NCBI GenBank assembly: GCA_019090885.1
Contig: JAHRVC010000088.1
Location: 1 to 39,055 of the forward strand
DNA: 39,055 nucleotides
Origin: Marinosulfonomonas sp.
Lineage (GTDB): Bacteria; Pseudomonadota; Alphaproteobacteria; Rhodobacterales; Rhodobacteraceae
Reading direction: 5' to 3'
Shown here: one piece after another, positions 32,339-39,055 of the stretch
Position numbering within the stretch: the first letter of the stretch is position 1
How the letters are laid out: each line of letters opens with the position of its first letter
Position numbers and translations under genes: made by a program
Notes under the pieces: generated by a model
The model's input: the letters and a program-made list of their open reading frames with translations, nothing else
The model's database searches: none
Told to the model about the DNA's origin: nothing

Positions 32339-33277
32339 TCAGGGCAGGATCGCCAGCCAGACCGGAATTGTCAGAATGGACAATGCGGTGGCCAATAATA
32401 TCACCGAGGCCGCGACCCGCTGTGCCGCACCATAAAGGCTGGCAAACAGAAACGCGTTTACGCCCGGTGCCATGGACGCCGTCAGAACGGCCGAGCGAAA
32501 CTGGCCCTGATCAAGCAGGAATACCCATTTCCCCAACCCATAAACGATCGCCGGATGCGCCATCAGCGACAGCATGGTTACGCCGAATATAACCTTCATG
32601 TCGCCCTCGGGGCGATATCGCACCAAAATCCCACCAAGTCCAAACAACGCCGCGGGCAGGGCGGCGCGCACCATCATGTCTACGGCATCATTGACGATTT
32701 CTGGCAAATGGATGCCGCCTATGTTGACCACCAGACCAAGCGCGATTGCAATCATCAGCGGATTGCGCGCAAGCGACAGTCCTATCCGAGCAAAGACCGC
32801 AACCGGTCTGCTGGCAGCGCTGCCACCAGAGCGCGCCAATTCCATGGAAATCACGCCGACCATGTAGACAGTCGGTGAATGGATGGCGAGAATTGCATAA
32901 TTGGGGCCAAGTGCGTCGACCCCGTAAGCGCGTTCCGTAATCGCAAGGCCCAAAAGCAGGGTATTGGGGAAAAGGGCGCAAAATCCGATGGCGACGCTGT
33001 CGGCAGGTGAGCGCCCGACAAACTTACGCGCGCCGAATATTCCCAAGCCAAATACCGAAAACGCGCCCAAGTAGTAACTAAGCAGCAGCGGCGCGTTGAA
33101 CCCCGACAGATCAATTTTTGAAATGGCTGCAAACAGCAGCGCGGGCACGGCGAAATTTTGCGCAAATGTCATCAGCCCGTCGACACCCGTCTGACTGATT
33201 AATTTGAACCATGCCGCCGTATAGCCAAACCCGATGACCAGAAAGATAGGTGCAATGATTTCTATCAGCGCGCCCAT
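32339..33277 (-). CDS. AEC (auxin efflux carrier) family transporter
   Basis: A 312-residue inner-membrane carrier of the AEC family with about ten membrane segments. Typical parts are IAPIFLVIGFGYTAAW (about 8-23), FAVPALLFAAIS (about 42-53), ALFPNTLLLGLAIT with the conserved Asn in the fifth region (about 103-116), and ALPAALFGLGGILVRYRPEGD (about 214-234). Bacterial members move malonate, malate or other anions, but I cannot assign a substrate. The start follows the metallo-hydrolase gene by one base-step (TGAATG), so it seems to be the last gene of the housekeeping operon, with no functional link obvious. Confidence 0.88.
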   Translation of the reverse strand: MGALIEIIAPIFLVIGFGYTAAWFKLISQTGVDGLMTFAQNFAVPALLFAAISKIDLSGFNAPLLLSYYLGAFSVFGLGIFGARKFVGRSPADSVAIGFCALFPNTLLLGLAITERAYGVDALGPNYAILAIHSPTVYMVGVISMELARSGGSAASRPVAVFARIGLSLARNPLMIAIALGLVVNIGGIHLPEIVNDAVDMMVRAALPAALFGLGGILVRYRPEGDMKVIFGVTMLSLMAHPAIVYGLGKWVFLLDQGQFRSAVLTASMAPGVNAFLFASLYGAAQRVAASVILLATALSILTIPVWLAILP

Positions 33278-34075
33278 TCAGACGTCATACCTGATCGTCA
33301 TGCCGTCATAGGCGGGCACAATATTGTCGGGTGTTTCGCGCGCCAGCGTTTCGTAATCCAGATCAAAGTGCAAATTTGTCAGGACCGCTCGTTTGGGGGC
33401 GATCGTTTCAATCCATTCCAGTGCTTGTTCAAGGTGGAAATGGGTGGGATGCGGCGTATAGCGAAGCGCGTCCAGCACCCAGCAATCCAGCCCTTGCAGA
33501 ACCGGTGTAACCGCTTGCGAGATTTCCGAGACATCGGGCAGGTATGCCAGATCACCGATGCGAAACCCAAGTGATCGGATCGCGCCGTGCTGAACCTCAA
33601 ACGGGGTCAGGGTTATTGTGCCGCCGTCGCCGTCTATTGTGACATCCCCGTCGATGCCATGCAGGTTCAGTATCGGCGGATAGGCCGAGCCTTCGGGCTG
33701 CACAAAAACATAGCCAAAGCGCGACAGCAGGGCGTCCTGCGTCGGGCCATCTGCCCAGACCGCCAGTCGCTGGCGCATGTTGAACACGATCATCCGCAGA
33801 TCGTCGATGCCGTGCATATGGTCGGCATGGGAATGGGTGAACACCACCGCGTCAAGGCGGCCAACGTCCGCATCCAGCAGTTGCGCGCGCATGTCAGGTG
33901 AGGTGTCGATCAGCACGCTGGTTGTGCCGTCTGGCCCGGTTTGCTCGATCAGCAGCGAACAGCGTCGCCGTGCGTTTTTCGGGTTCGTGGGATCGCAGGC
34001 GCCCCAATGGCCGCCAAGACGCGGAACACCGCCAGATGAGCCGCAGCCAAGGATTGTAAAGACGCGCTCGGCCAT
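33278..34075 (-). CDS. PhnP-like MBL-fold metallo-hydrolase
   Basis: A 265-residue metallo-beta-lactamase-fold protein, probably a cytoplasmic phosphodiesterase. The metal-binding HSHADHMHG motif is at 81-89. The N-terminus ILGCGSSGGVPRLGGHWGACDPTNPKNRR-like segment and the later NLHFDLDYETL near the C-terminus match the PhnP/YcbX-type group found beside tatD and holB in alphaproteobacteria. No phn genes are nearby, so a role in phosphonate use is not claimed. Start ATG 34075 overlaps the TatD stop (TGATG); a TTG one codon upstream is less likely. The in vivo substrate of this conserved genomic neighbour is unknown to me. Confidence 0.88.
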   Translation of the reverse strand: MAERVFTILGCGSSGGVPRLGGHWGACDPTNPKNARRRCSLLIEQTGPDGTTSVLIDTSPDMRAQLLDADVGRLDAVVFTHSHADHMHGIDDLRMIVFNMRQRLAVWADGPTQDALLSRFGYVFVQPEGSAYPPILNLHGIDGDVTIDGDGGTITLTPFEVQHGAIRSLGFRIGDLAYLPDVSEISQAVTPVLQGLDCWVLDALRYTPHPTHFHLEQALEWIETIAPKRAVLTNLHFDLDYETLARETPDNIVPAYDGMTIRYDV

Positions 34076-34881
34076 CAAGTCACCCCGCCACTGCGGGCTG
34101 CTTTGGTGAACAGCCGCTCAAAATTTGCTTCAGTCTGCGCCGCGAAGTCTTTGAATTCCATTCCAAACACCTCGGCACCCACCTTGGCTGTATGCACGGT
34201 ATAAGCGGGTTCATTGCGTTTGCCGCGAAACGGCGGCGGCGCCAGATAGGGCGCGTCTGTTTCCACCAAAATGCGATCAACGGGTGCGGTGGCAAAAATA
34301 TCGCGCACCTCCTGTGACTTTGGAAACGTAGCGATCCCGGACATCGACAGATAGAAGCCAAGATCAATCGCCGCCTCGGCCAGTGCGCGCCCGGAAGAAA
34401 AACAATGCAACAGGCAGCTGTAAGCCCCGGCTTTGTGTTCACGGCTGAGGATGGCAATCATATCGTCATCGGCATCGCGCGCGTGGATAATTAGCGGCAG
34501 GCCGGTGCGCCGGGCTGCTTCAATATGGATCAACAGGCTCTCGGTCTGAACGGCCTTGGTCTCGGCGGTATAGTGATAATCCAGCCCGGTTTCGCCGATG
34601 CCGATGAATTTTTTGTGGGTTGCCAGTGCTTCAAGTTCCTGAACGCTGGTCATCGGTTCTTCAGCCACGCTCATCGGGTGGGTGGCGGCGGCGTAATAGA
34701 CGTTTGGATAGGTTTCAGCGATCGCGCGAACTGTCGGCTCATTGCGCAGTCTGGTGCAGATTGTCACCATGCGCCTCACGCCGGCGTCGACTGCGCGGTC
34801 AACTACATCAGGCAATTCTTGCGCGAAATCGGGAAAGTCCAGATGGCAATGACTGTCGGTGATATTTATGTTTTCAGGCAT
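34075..34881 (-). CDS. TatD-family metal-dependent hydrolase (DNase)
   Basis: A 268-residue TIM-barrel hydrolase of the TatD family, known for 3'-5' DNA exonuclease or phosphodiesterase activity. The metal-binding SHCHLD is at residues 10-15. Further family motifs are IGETGLDYHY, LPLIIHARDADDD, LLHCFSSG, and ILVETDAPYLAPPPFRGKRNEP with the conserved ETDAP. Start ATG 34881 (MPENINITD) is preferred; the frame is open upstream but that part belongs to the end of the holB gene. It lies 7 bp after holB and overlaps the metallo-hydrolase start by one base. Confidence 0.92.
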   Translation of the reverse strand: MPENINITDSHCHLDFPDFAQELPDVVDRAVDAGVRRMVTICTRLRNEPTVRAIAETYPNVYYAAATHPMSVAEEPMTSVQELEALATHKKFIGIGETGLDYHYTAETKAVQTESLLIHIEAARRTGLPLIIHARDADDDMIAILSREHKAGAYSCLLHCFSSGRALAEAAIDLGFYLSMSGIATFPKSQEVRDIFATAPVDRILVETDAPYLAPPPFRGKRNEPAYTVHTAKVGAEVFGMEFKDFAAQTEANFERLFTKAARSGGVT

Positions 34882-34888
34882 CCGGTCC

Positions 34889-36022
34889 CTAGCGAGCGAC
34901 CAGTTTCGCGGCCAATTCATTGATCTTGAATACCATATCAAGGATGAGCGCAGCAGGGTCAAGGTTGACCGCCCGCCCATGTGCGGCCCGCGCGCTTATA
35001 ACCTGCTGCAACTCGGCCCATTTACGTGCGGCATCCGGGTTCGGGGCGAGGCGCTGCATGACTTCGGTTTCACCCGGCGCGGCTTCAACCAAAGGCGGTC
35101 CGGACACGCCGGTGCGCGCGGTCCGGGCGATGAATTGGTTGATCAGGCCAACCAACAGATCAACTTGTTGTTCTTTGCCCCGTCCAGCAACACTTTCGGC
35201 CAGCGACAGCGCCTTGGGGCGGTCAAGCTGGGGCAGGGTGGCAAACAGGGCGACCAGTTGGGCGTAAGTGCCCATCCCGTCCAAATTCGTTAGCCGCACC
35301 GCATCCCCAACAGACCCACCAGCCAATTCTGCCAGCGCATTTTCGTCGCCGCTATTGTCTGATCCGGCAGCGCTCATCGCAAGCGCCATATCGCTGGCTG
35401 ACAGGGTTGCACAACGCAGCTCGCGGCAGCGACTGCGGATGGTGGGCAGCAGACGCGACGGTCGGTGGCAGACAAGTAGGATGATGACATCATCGGGTGG
35501 CTCTTCCAGAAATTTCAGCAACGCGTTGGCGGCACTGACATTCAGTTCGTCTGCCGAATCTACAATAACCACGCGCCGACCGCCATCCGCGGCTGACAGA
35601 TTAAAGAACGCTTTCAGTTCCCGGGCGTCTTCGACGACTATTCCCTGATTGAACCGCTTCTTTTTTTCGTTCCAGTTGGTGCGCAGTAAGAATAGACGCG
35701 GCTCTGACAAGGCGGCGGTGCGTCGTGCGATTGGGTAATCGGGCGGAATGTTCAGAGATGTCGGGGCTTGCGGCGCGTCGCCCAAAAGCCCGTCTGTTGC
35801 AGGTGCCTGCGCTAGCAGGAACCTTGCAATGTGCCAAGCCAAAGTTGCTTTGCCTATGCCGCGCGGCCCGGTGATCAGCCATCCGTGGTGCAGGCGGCTG
35901 GATGTGTAAGCCTTCAGGAACGTCGCCTCTGCCGAGCCCTGACCCAGCAATTGGGCGGTGTTGCGCGGATGTGTGGCCCCTTCAACCCTGTCAAATTCTG
36001 GCGTCAGGTCTTCGTCGTTCAT
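34889..36022 (-). CDS. holB: DNA polymerase III subunit delta' (clamp loader)
   Basis: A 377-residue AAA+ clamp-loader subunit. Seen are HHGWLITGPRGIGKATLAWHIARFLL (about 45-70) with the P-loop GPRGIGKAT (52-60), VVIVDSADELNVSAANALLKFLEEPP (about 167-192), and the TIRSRC clamp-loader motif near 207. The long Ala-rich C-terminal part matches alphaproteobacterial delta' proteins. Its start overlaps the end of tmk by 4 bp (ATGA), the standard tmk-holB coupling. The N-terminal 30 residues (DEDLTPEFDRVEGATHPR) are a family feature in this clade. Confidence 0.92.
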   Translation of the reverse strand: MNDEDLTPEFDRVEGATHPRNTAQLLGQGSAEATFLKAYTSSRLHHGWLITGPRGIGKATLAWHIARFLLAQAPATDGLLGDAPQAPTSLNIPPDYPIARRTAALSEPRLFLLRTNWNEKKKRFNQGIVVEDARELKAFFNLSAADGGRRVVIVDSADELNVSAANALLKFLEEPPDDVIILLVCHRPSRLLPTIRSRCRELRCATLSASDMALAMSAAGSDNSGDENALAELAGGSVGDAVRLTNLDGMGTYAQLVALFATLPQLDRPKALSLAESVAGRGKEQQVDLLVGLINQFIARTARTGVSGPPLVEAAPGETEVMQRLAPNPDAARKWAELQQVISARAAHGRAVNLDPAALILDMVFKINELAAKLVAR

Positions 36023-36657
36023 GCCGGTTGGGTCCGGGGCAGGCGGGTTTTGGCAATCTTTGCCACGTCTTGGGCCACAACCGGAATGTTGCGATTACCG
36101 TCGATAACCATACAGCGGGCGCTGAATTCTTTGGCCAGTTGCAAAAAACCTTCGCGCATCTTGCGCTGCATACCTTCGCCAAACCCCTCGAACCGTTCTT
36201 CGCTGGTTTGGCGCGACAGGGCCCGCGTCAGGCCGGTGGCCGGGTCCATATCAATAATGAATGTCAGGTCAGGTTCGCGTGCGATCATCAACTGGTGCAA
36301 TTGGTCGACCATCGGCCTCAACGCGCCGCGTGTGATGCCCTGATAAACCCGTGTAGAATCGGCGAACCTGTCACAGACTACGATTTTACCGCTGGCGAGC
36401 GCGGGCTCAATTGTCTTTTCCAGATGATCGCGCCTCGCCGCTGTGAACAGCAATATCTCGGATTCTGGTGACCAGCGATCTGTGTCACCCTCTAGCACAA
36501 GGGCACGAATTTCTTCGGCACCGGGCGAGCCGCCCGGTTCGCGCGTATGAATGACATCCAGACCAAGACTGCGCAGATGCTCGACCAGCAGGCGGGCCTG
36601 TGTAGACTTGCCCGACCCGTCGATGCCTTCAAAAGTGATAAACAGCCCATTTGTCAT
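36019..36657 (-). CDS. tmk: Thymidylate kinase
   Basis: A 212-residue dTMP kinase making dTDP for DNA synthesis. P-loop FEGIDGSGKST (9-19), the DR(F/Y) element CDRFADSTRVYQG (about 94-106), and HTREPGGSPGAEEIR (about 36-50) are all present; the lid region RQTSEERFEGFGEGMQRK (about 148-165) is of the usual bacterial type. The start overlaps the carboxypeptidase stop by one base (TGATG) and the end overlaps holB by 4 bp, so the three genes form a tight operon. Confidence 0.95.
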   Translation of the reverse strand: MTNGLFITFEGIDGSGKSTQARLLVEHLRSLGLDVIHTREPGGSPGAEEIRALVLEGDTDRWSPESEILLFTAARRDHLEKTIEPALASGKIVVCDRFADSTRVYQGITRGALRPMVDQLHQLMIAREPDLTFIIDMDPATGLTRALSRQTSEERFEGFGEGMQRKMREGFLQLAKEFSARCMVIDGNRNIPVVAQDVAKIAKTRLPRTQPA

Positions 36658-37823
36658 CAGTTCAGGACCTGCATGCCTCCGGTGACACGACGATAAAGAA
36701 CATCGGCTGCAGTGCGGATACGTGGTAAGAACCCACCTCGCGCGACGTCCCGATCTGATACCAGCGGAATGCGTGCGTCAGGCAAATCCTTGAGTGTGAC
36801 AATCATTTCGGCAACTTCTTGCCCGGCGCTGATCGGTGCTTCGATCGGACCGCGATAGATGATTTCGGCTGATAGCACTTTTCGCTCAAGCGCGGGTAAA
36901 AGCAGCGACACGTTGCTGGCCGTGACCAGACCGATTTCTTCGTGATCGCCCATCCAGACATCCGCGCGGGCTACTTCGGCTCCTTTTTCCAAAACACTCT
37001 TTTGAACAAATTGGCGAAAGGCCCAATTAACGATCCGCTCAGATTCTTCGGAACGCTCTTTTTCAGACTTCATTCCGGACAGCACAAACACCACGCGTCG
37101 TGTGCCTTGGGTAGCGGAACCAACGATGCCATACCCTGCCTCTGATGTATGCCCGGTTTTCAGGCCATCGGCACCAATCCCCAGTTTCAACAGAGGGTTG
37201 CGATTGAATCTGTTGTCTGGTGCCCGCCCATCAAAAGGAAATTCTTTCTGTCCGAAATAGCCGTAATACTCTGGGAATTCGGTAATTAACCTGGCGGCCA
37301 GTACACCCAGATCACGGGTGCTCATCCGATGGTTAGGGTTTGGCCAACCGCTGGCATTGGCAAATGTTGACCCGGTTAGCCCGATGGTGGCCGCGCGTTC
37401 ATTCATCAACCGTGCAAATGAATCCTCGCTCCCCGCAAGGCCCTCGGCAACGACAACACAGGCGTCATTGCCCGATAGCACGATGATGCCCTGTATAAGT
37501 TCCTCGACAGTCGGGCGATCCGCTTCGTTTAGAAACATGGTCGAGCCGCCCATGTTCTTAGCCCGGCTGGATACGCCAAACTGTGTATCAAGAGAAACCC
37601 GCCCGTCCTGTAGCGCCTCAAACAGCATATTCAGGGTCATCAATTTGGACATTGATGCTGGCGGCAACGGCGTGTCTGCGTTTTTGTTTAGCAAAACCGT
37701 GTTTGTTGTTAGATCCAGCATAAAGGCCGACGTCGCGCGGGTGTCATATTGCGCATGGGCCGGGGCGGTCAGGAAGGTCGACACTGCAAAACACACTGCC
37801 AATCGTTGCAATAGCAAAAGCAT
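36657..37823 (-). CDS. Serine-type D-alanyl-D-alanine carboxypeptidase (PBP5/6-like, S11 family)
   Basis: A 388-residue low-molecular-weight penicillin-binding protein that trims the terminal D-Ala of peptidoglycan side chains in the periplasm. A signal peptide ends near AHA24. Active-site motifs are complete: SMSK (Ser57-Lys60), SGN (117-119) and KTG (222-224). A PBP5-type C-terminal domain follows the catalytic one (about 280-370). The ATG at 37823 is used since it has a GGAGG site at the right distance; the TTG at 37832 is almost on top of that site. It is 18 bp downstream of the SPOR lipoprotein gene, a pairing that fits cell-wall work. Confidence 0.93.
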   Translation of the reverse strand: MLLLLQRLAVCFAVSTFLTAPAHAQYDTRATSAFMLDLTTNTVLLNKNADTPLPPASMSKLMTLNMLFEALQDGRVSLDTQFGVSSRAKNMGGSTMFLNEADRPTVEELIQGIIVLSGNDACVVVAEGLAGSEDSFARLMNERAATIGLTGSTFANASGWPNPNHRMSTRDLGVLAARLITEFPEYYGYFGQKEFPFDGRAPDNRFNRNPLLKLGIGADGLKTGHTSEAGYGIVGSATQGTRRVVFVLSGMKSEKERSEESERIVNWAFRQFVQKSVLEKGAEVARADVWMGDHEEIGLVTASNVSLLLPALERKVLSAEIIYRGPIEAPISAGQEVAEMIVTLKDLPDARIPLVSDRDVARGGFLPRIRTAADVLYRRVTGGMQVLN

Positions 37824-37841
37824 TCTAAGCAATCCTCCGTA

Positions 37842-38786
37842 TCAGTTTGTTACGGCATAGGCATCGGTGAAACCCAGCGCCTTTACCTTTTTGATAACCG
37901 AGCTGCGCCCCGCCGCACTGCCCAAGGGGCCAACAATAACGCGCCAGAATTCTTTTCCGTTCGTAGACGAATGCTTGATCGTCGGGATCACACCTTTTTG
38001 GCGCAACATTTCTGCTGTTCTGTCCGCATTAGTCTGGATGCTGAATATACCAATCTGAACAAATGGTTTTTCCAGCGACGACTTGGCTGGTGCCGCGATC
38101 GGGGCGGCCGGCGTGCTCGTCGGATTAGGCCGCGCTGTGGGTTTAATTGCGTCTTTGGGGGGCGCGCCCGCCGCAGCTGCGGCTGCAATCGCGGATTCAG
38201 CCATTTTGGCAACTGAATCGGTTTTTCCCGCCGGGTCCGGTTCGGTCGCTGTATCCAGATTGGTTTCTTTGATTGTTTGCGTCTCAACCGGTTCTGCTAC
38301 CGGAATAACCTGATCAGGAACGACTTCAACTTGCTGGCGCCGTAGGGCGACTACATTCAATTCGCCCGGCGCGCCTGCCAGCATGCCTAGGGCGCTAGCG
38401 GCATCTGACGACACCTGAAAACGCGGCCCGGGATTGTCCCGCTCGCGGCGAAATAAAGCACCAATGACAAAGTTCCCGTTTGTTTCGTTGCGGATCATAA
38501 CCCGCTCAGGATCTATAACATCCGGATGCGCAACCCAGACGCCGCCAAGCGAGGGGCGACCATCCCAAAGGCCAGCTTCGGCTTGTTGGAATACGTCTGG
38601 TGCTTCCACATCCTTTTCGATCACAGCGCCACTGGCCGTGCGCTCAACGGCTGCGCCTTCTGCGGCTTCAGATTTTTCAAAAAGTGGTTTTTCGAACAAC
38701 TTAAATTCCGAGCCTTCTTCGCAGGCCGCCAGAAAAATTGCACTTGGTAATATCAAAGCCAATCGCTTTGCGCCTGCACTGATCAT
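37842..38786 (-). CDS. SPOR-domain lipoprotein
   Basis: A 314-residue putative lipoprotein with lipobox LAAC, lipid-modified Cys22, and a C-terminal SPOR domain (about 240-314: FVQIGIFSIQTNADRTAEMLRQKG then EFWRVIVGPLGS). SPOR domains bind denuded glycan strands at division sites. The middle (about 160-235) is low-complexity, rich in Ala, Pro and Thr, and is probably a linker across the periplasm. A short repeat, LFEKPLFEKSE, follows the lipobox. Neighbourhood with a D-Ala-D-Ala carboxypeptidase supports a cell-wall role. RlpA is excluded because no double-psi barrel is visible. Confidence 0.87.
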   Translation of the reverse strand: MISAGAKRLALILPSAIFLAACEEGSEFKLFEKPLFEKSEAAEGAAVERTASGAVIEKDVEAPDVFQQAEAGLWDGRPSLGGVWVAHPDVIDPERVMIRNETNGNFVIGALFRRERDNPGPRFQVSSDAASALGMLAGAPGELNVVALRRQQVEVVPDQVIPVAEPVETQTIKETNLDTATEPDPAGKTDSVAKMAESAIAAAAAAGAPPKDAIKPTARPNPTSTPAAPIAAPAKSSLEKPFVQIGIFSIQTNADRTAEMLRQKGVIPTIKHSSTNGKEFWRVIVGPLGSAAGRSSVIKKVKALGFTDAYAVTN

Positions 38787-38978
38787 GCCTTGCCCCTTGA
38801 TTTTACGCGATAATTTCCGCGTTTACTGCCCGATTAACCGGATCACTTCATTCTGCTTCTTGGCTATAGTAGCGGGGTAGGGACCGCATGGAAAGTGTCG
38901 CTGGGTTTTTCGGCAAAAAACAGCTTTGAAATCTCTGCTTTCAGAATCGAAACACCCGCGATATTGGTGCCACTTGTC

Positions 38979-39055
38979 GGAGGAGTGGCAGAGTGGTCGA
39001 ATGCACCGGTCTTGAAAACCGACGTAGGTGAAAGTCTACCGTGGGTTCGAATCCC
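38979..39055 (+). tRNA. tRNA-Ser(UGA), 3' end cut by the window
   Basis: The sequence from GGAGGAGTGGCAGAGTGGTCGAATGC onward is a class II tRNA: 7-base acceptor 5' strand, D-arm, anticodon stem-loop CTTGAAA with anticodon TGA, a long variable arm (GTAGGTGAAAGTCTAC) diagnostic of serine, and the T-arm GTGGGTTCGAATCCC. The acceptor 3' strand is beyond the window, so completeness cannot be judged. It is divergent from the SPOR gene, with a 192-bp gap showing nothing else recognisable. Confidence 0.95.

Noticed and set aside
38787-38978. Promoter of the SPOR lipoprotein gene (minus strand TTTCCA-17-TACTAT)
   Set aside because: The boxes match only weakly and nothing else supports them, so no feature is claimed.
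1-39055. CRISPR array, insertion sequences, prophage or defence genes
   Set aside because: I looked for direct repeats with spacers, transposase or integrase motifs and found none.

Overview
The window reads as chromosomal DNA of an alphaproteobacterium, most likely a marine Rhodobacterales/Roseobacter-type organism. The evidence is moderate-to-high GC with tightly packed, often 1-4 bp overlapping genes, a LivF-type ABC ATPase with the YRRRKRW tail, a Tad/Flp pilus locus and the block dacC-like - tmk - holB - tatD - metallo-hydrolase. This is a family-level impression from protein sequences; the genus cannot be fixed. I see no insertion sequences, prophage, CRISPR arrays or rRNA genes.

Region 1 (1-21.7 kb) is a catabolic island for an unknown organic acid processed as CoA thioesters. 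A + strand group holds the end of a LivF-type ATPase, a periplasmic binding protein, a crotonase, an AMP-forming acyl-CoA ligase and a second crotonase. It converges on a minus strand group: a degenerate-site SDR, a crotonase and two overlapping hotdog thioesterases. From a divergent promoter region carrying two copies of a TetR-like palindrome (TCwAAC-N4-GTTAGA), a tightly packed + strand operon encodes an SCP2-type thiolase, an SDR, acyl-CoA carboxylase beta, a methylglutaconyl-CoA-hydratase-like crotonase, biotin carboxylase/BCCP alpha and an acyl-CoA dehydrogenase. The beta-hydratase-alpha order is that of liuBCD (leucine/isovalerate), but no HMG-CoA lyase is present. Facing it, a minus strand operon encodes a Zn alcohol dehydrogenase, MmgE/PrpD protein, acyl-CoA dehydrogenase, CitE-like CoA-ester lyase and a MaoC/HTD2-type hydratase, followed by a luciferase-domain (DUF5519-like) gene that appears to lack any NTG start for its conserved N-terminus. 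Together these could import, activate, oxidise, carboxylate, hydrate and cleave a beta-branched (isoprenoid-like) acyl-CoA. That pathway is an inference.

Region 2 (22.0-32.1 kb, minus strand) is a Tad/Flp type IVb pilus locus transcribed flp - cpaB - tadG-like - two tadE-like - cpaE - cpaF/tadA - tadB - tadC, followed by a LuxR-type regulator and the prepilin peptidase cpaA/tadV. The secretin (cpaC/rcpA), cpaD and tadD normally found in such loci are absent here, and three pseudopilin/TadG genes sit where secretin and cpaD usually lie.

Region 3 (32.3-39.1 kb, minus strand) is conserved housekeeping: a SPOR-domain lipoprotein, D-alanyl-D-alanine carboxypeptidase, thymidylate kinase, DNA polymerase III delta', TatD nuclease, PhnP-like metallo-hydrolase and an AEC transporter, nearly all overlapping or within 20 bp. 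A tRNA-Ser(UGA) gene on the + strand is cut by the right edge.
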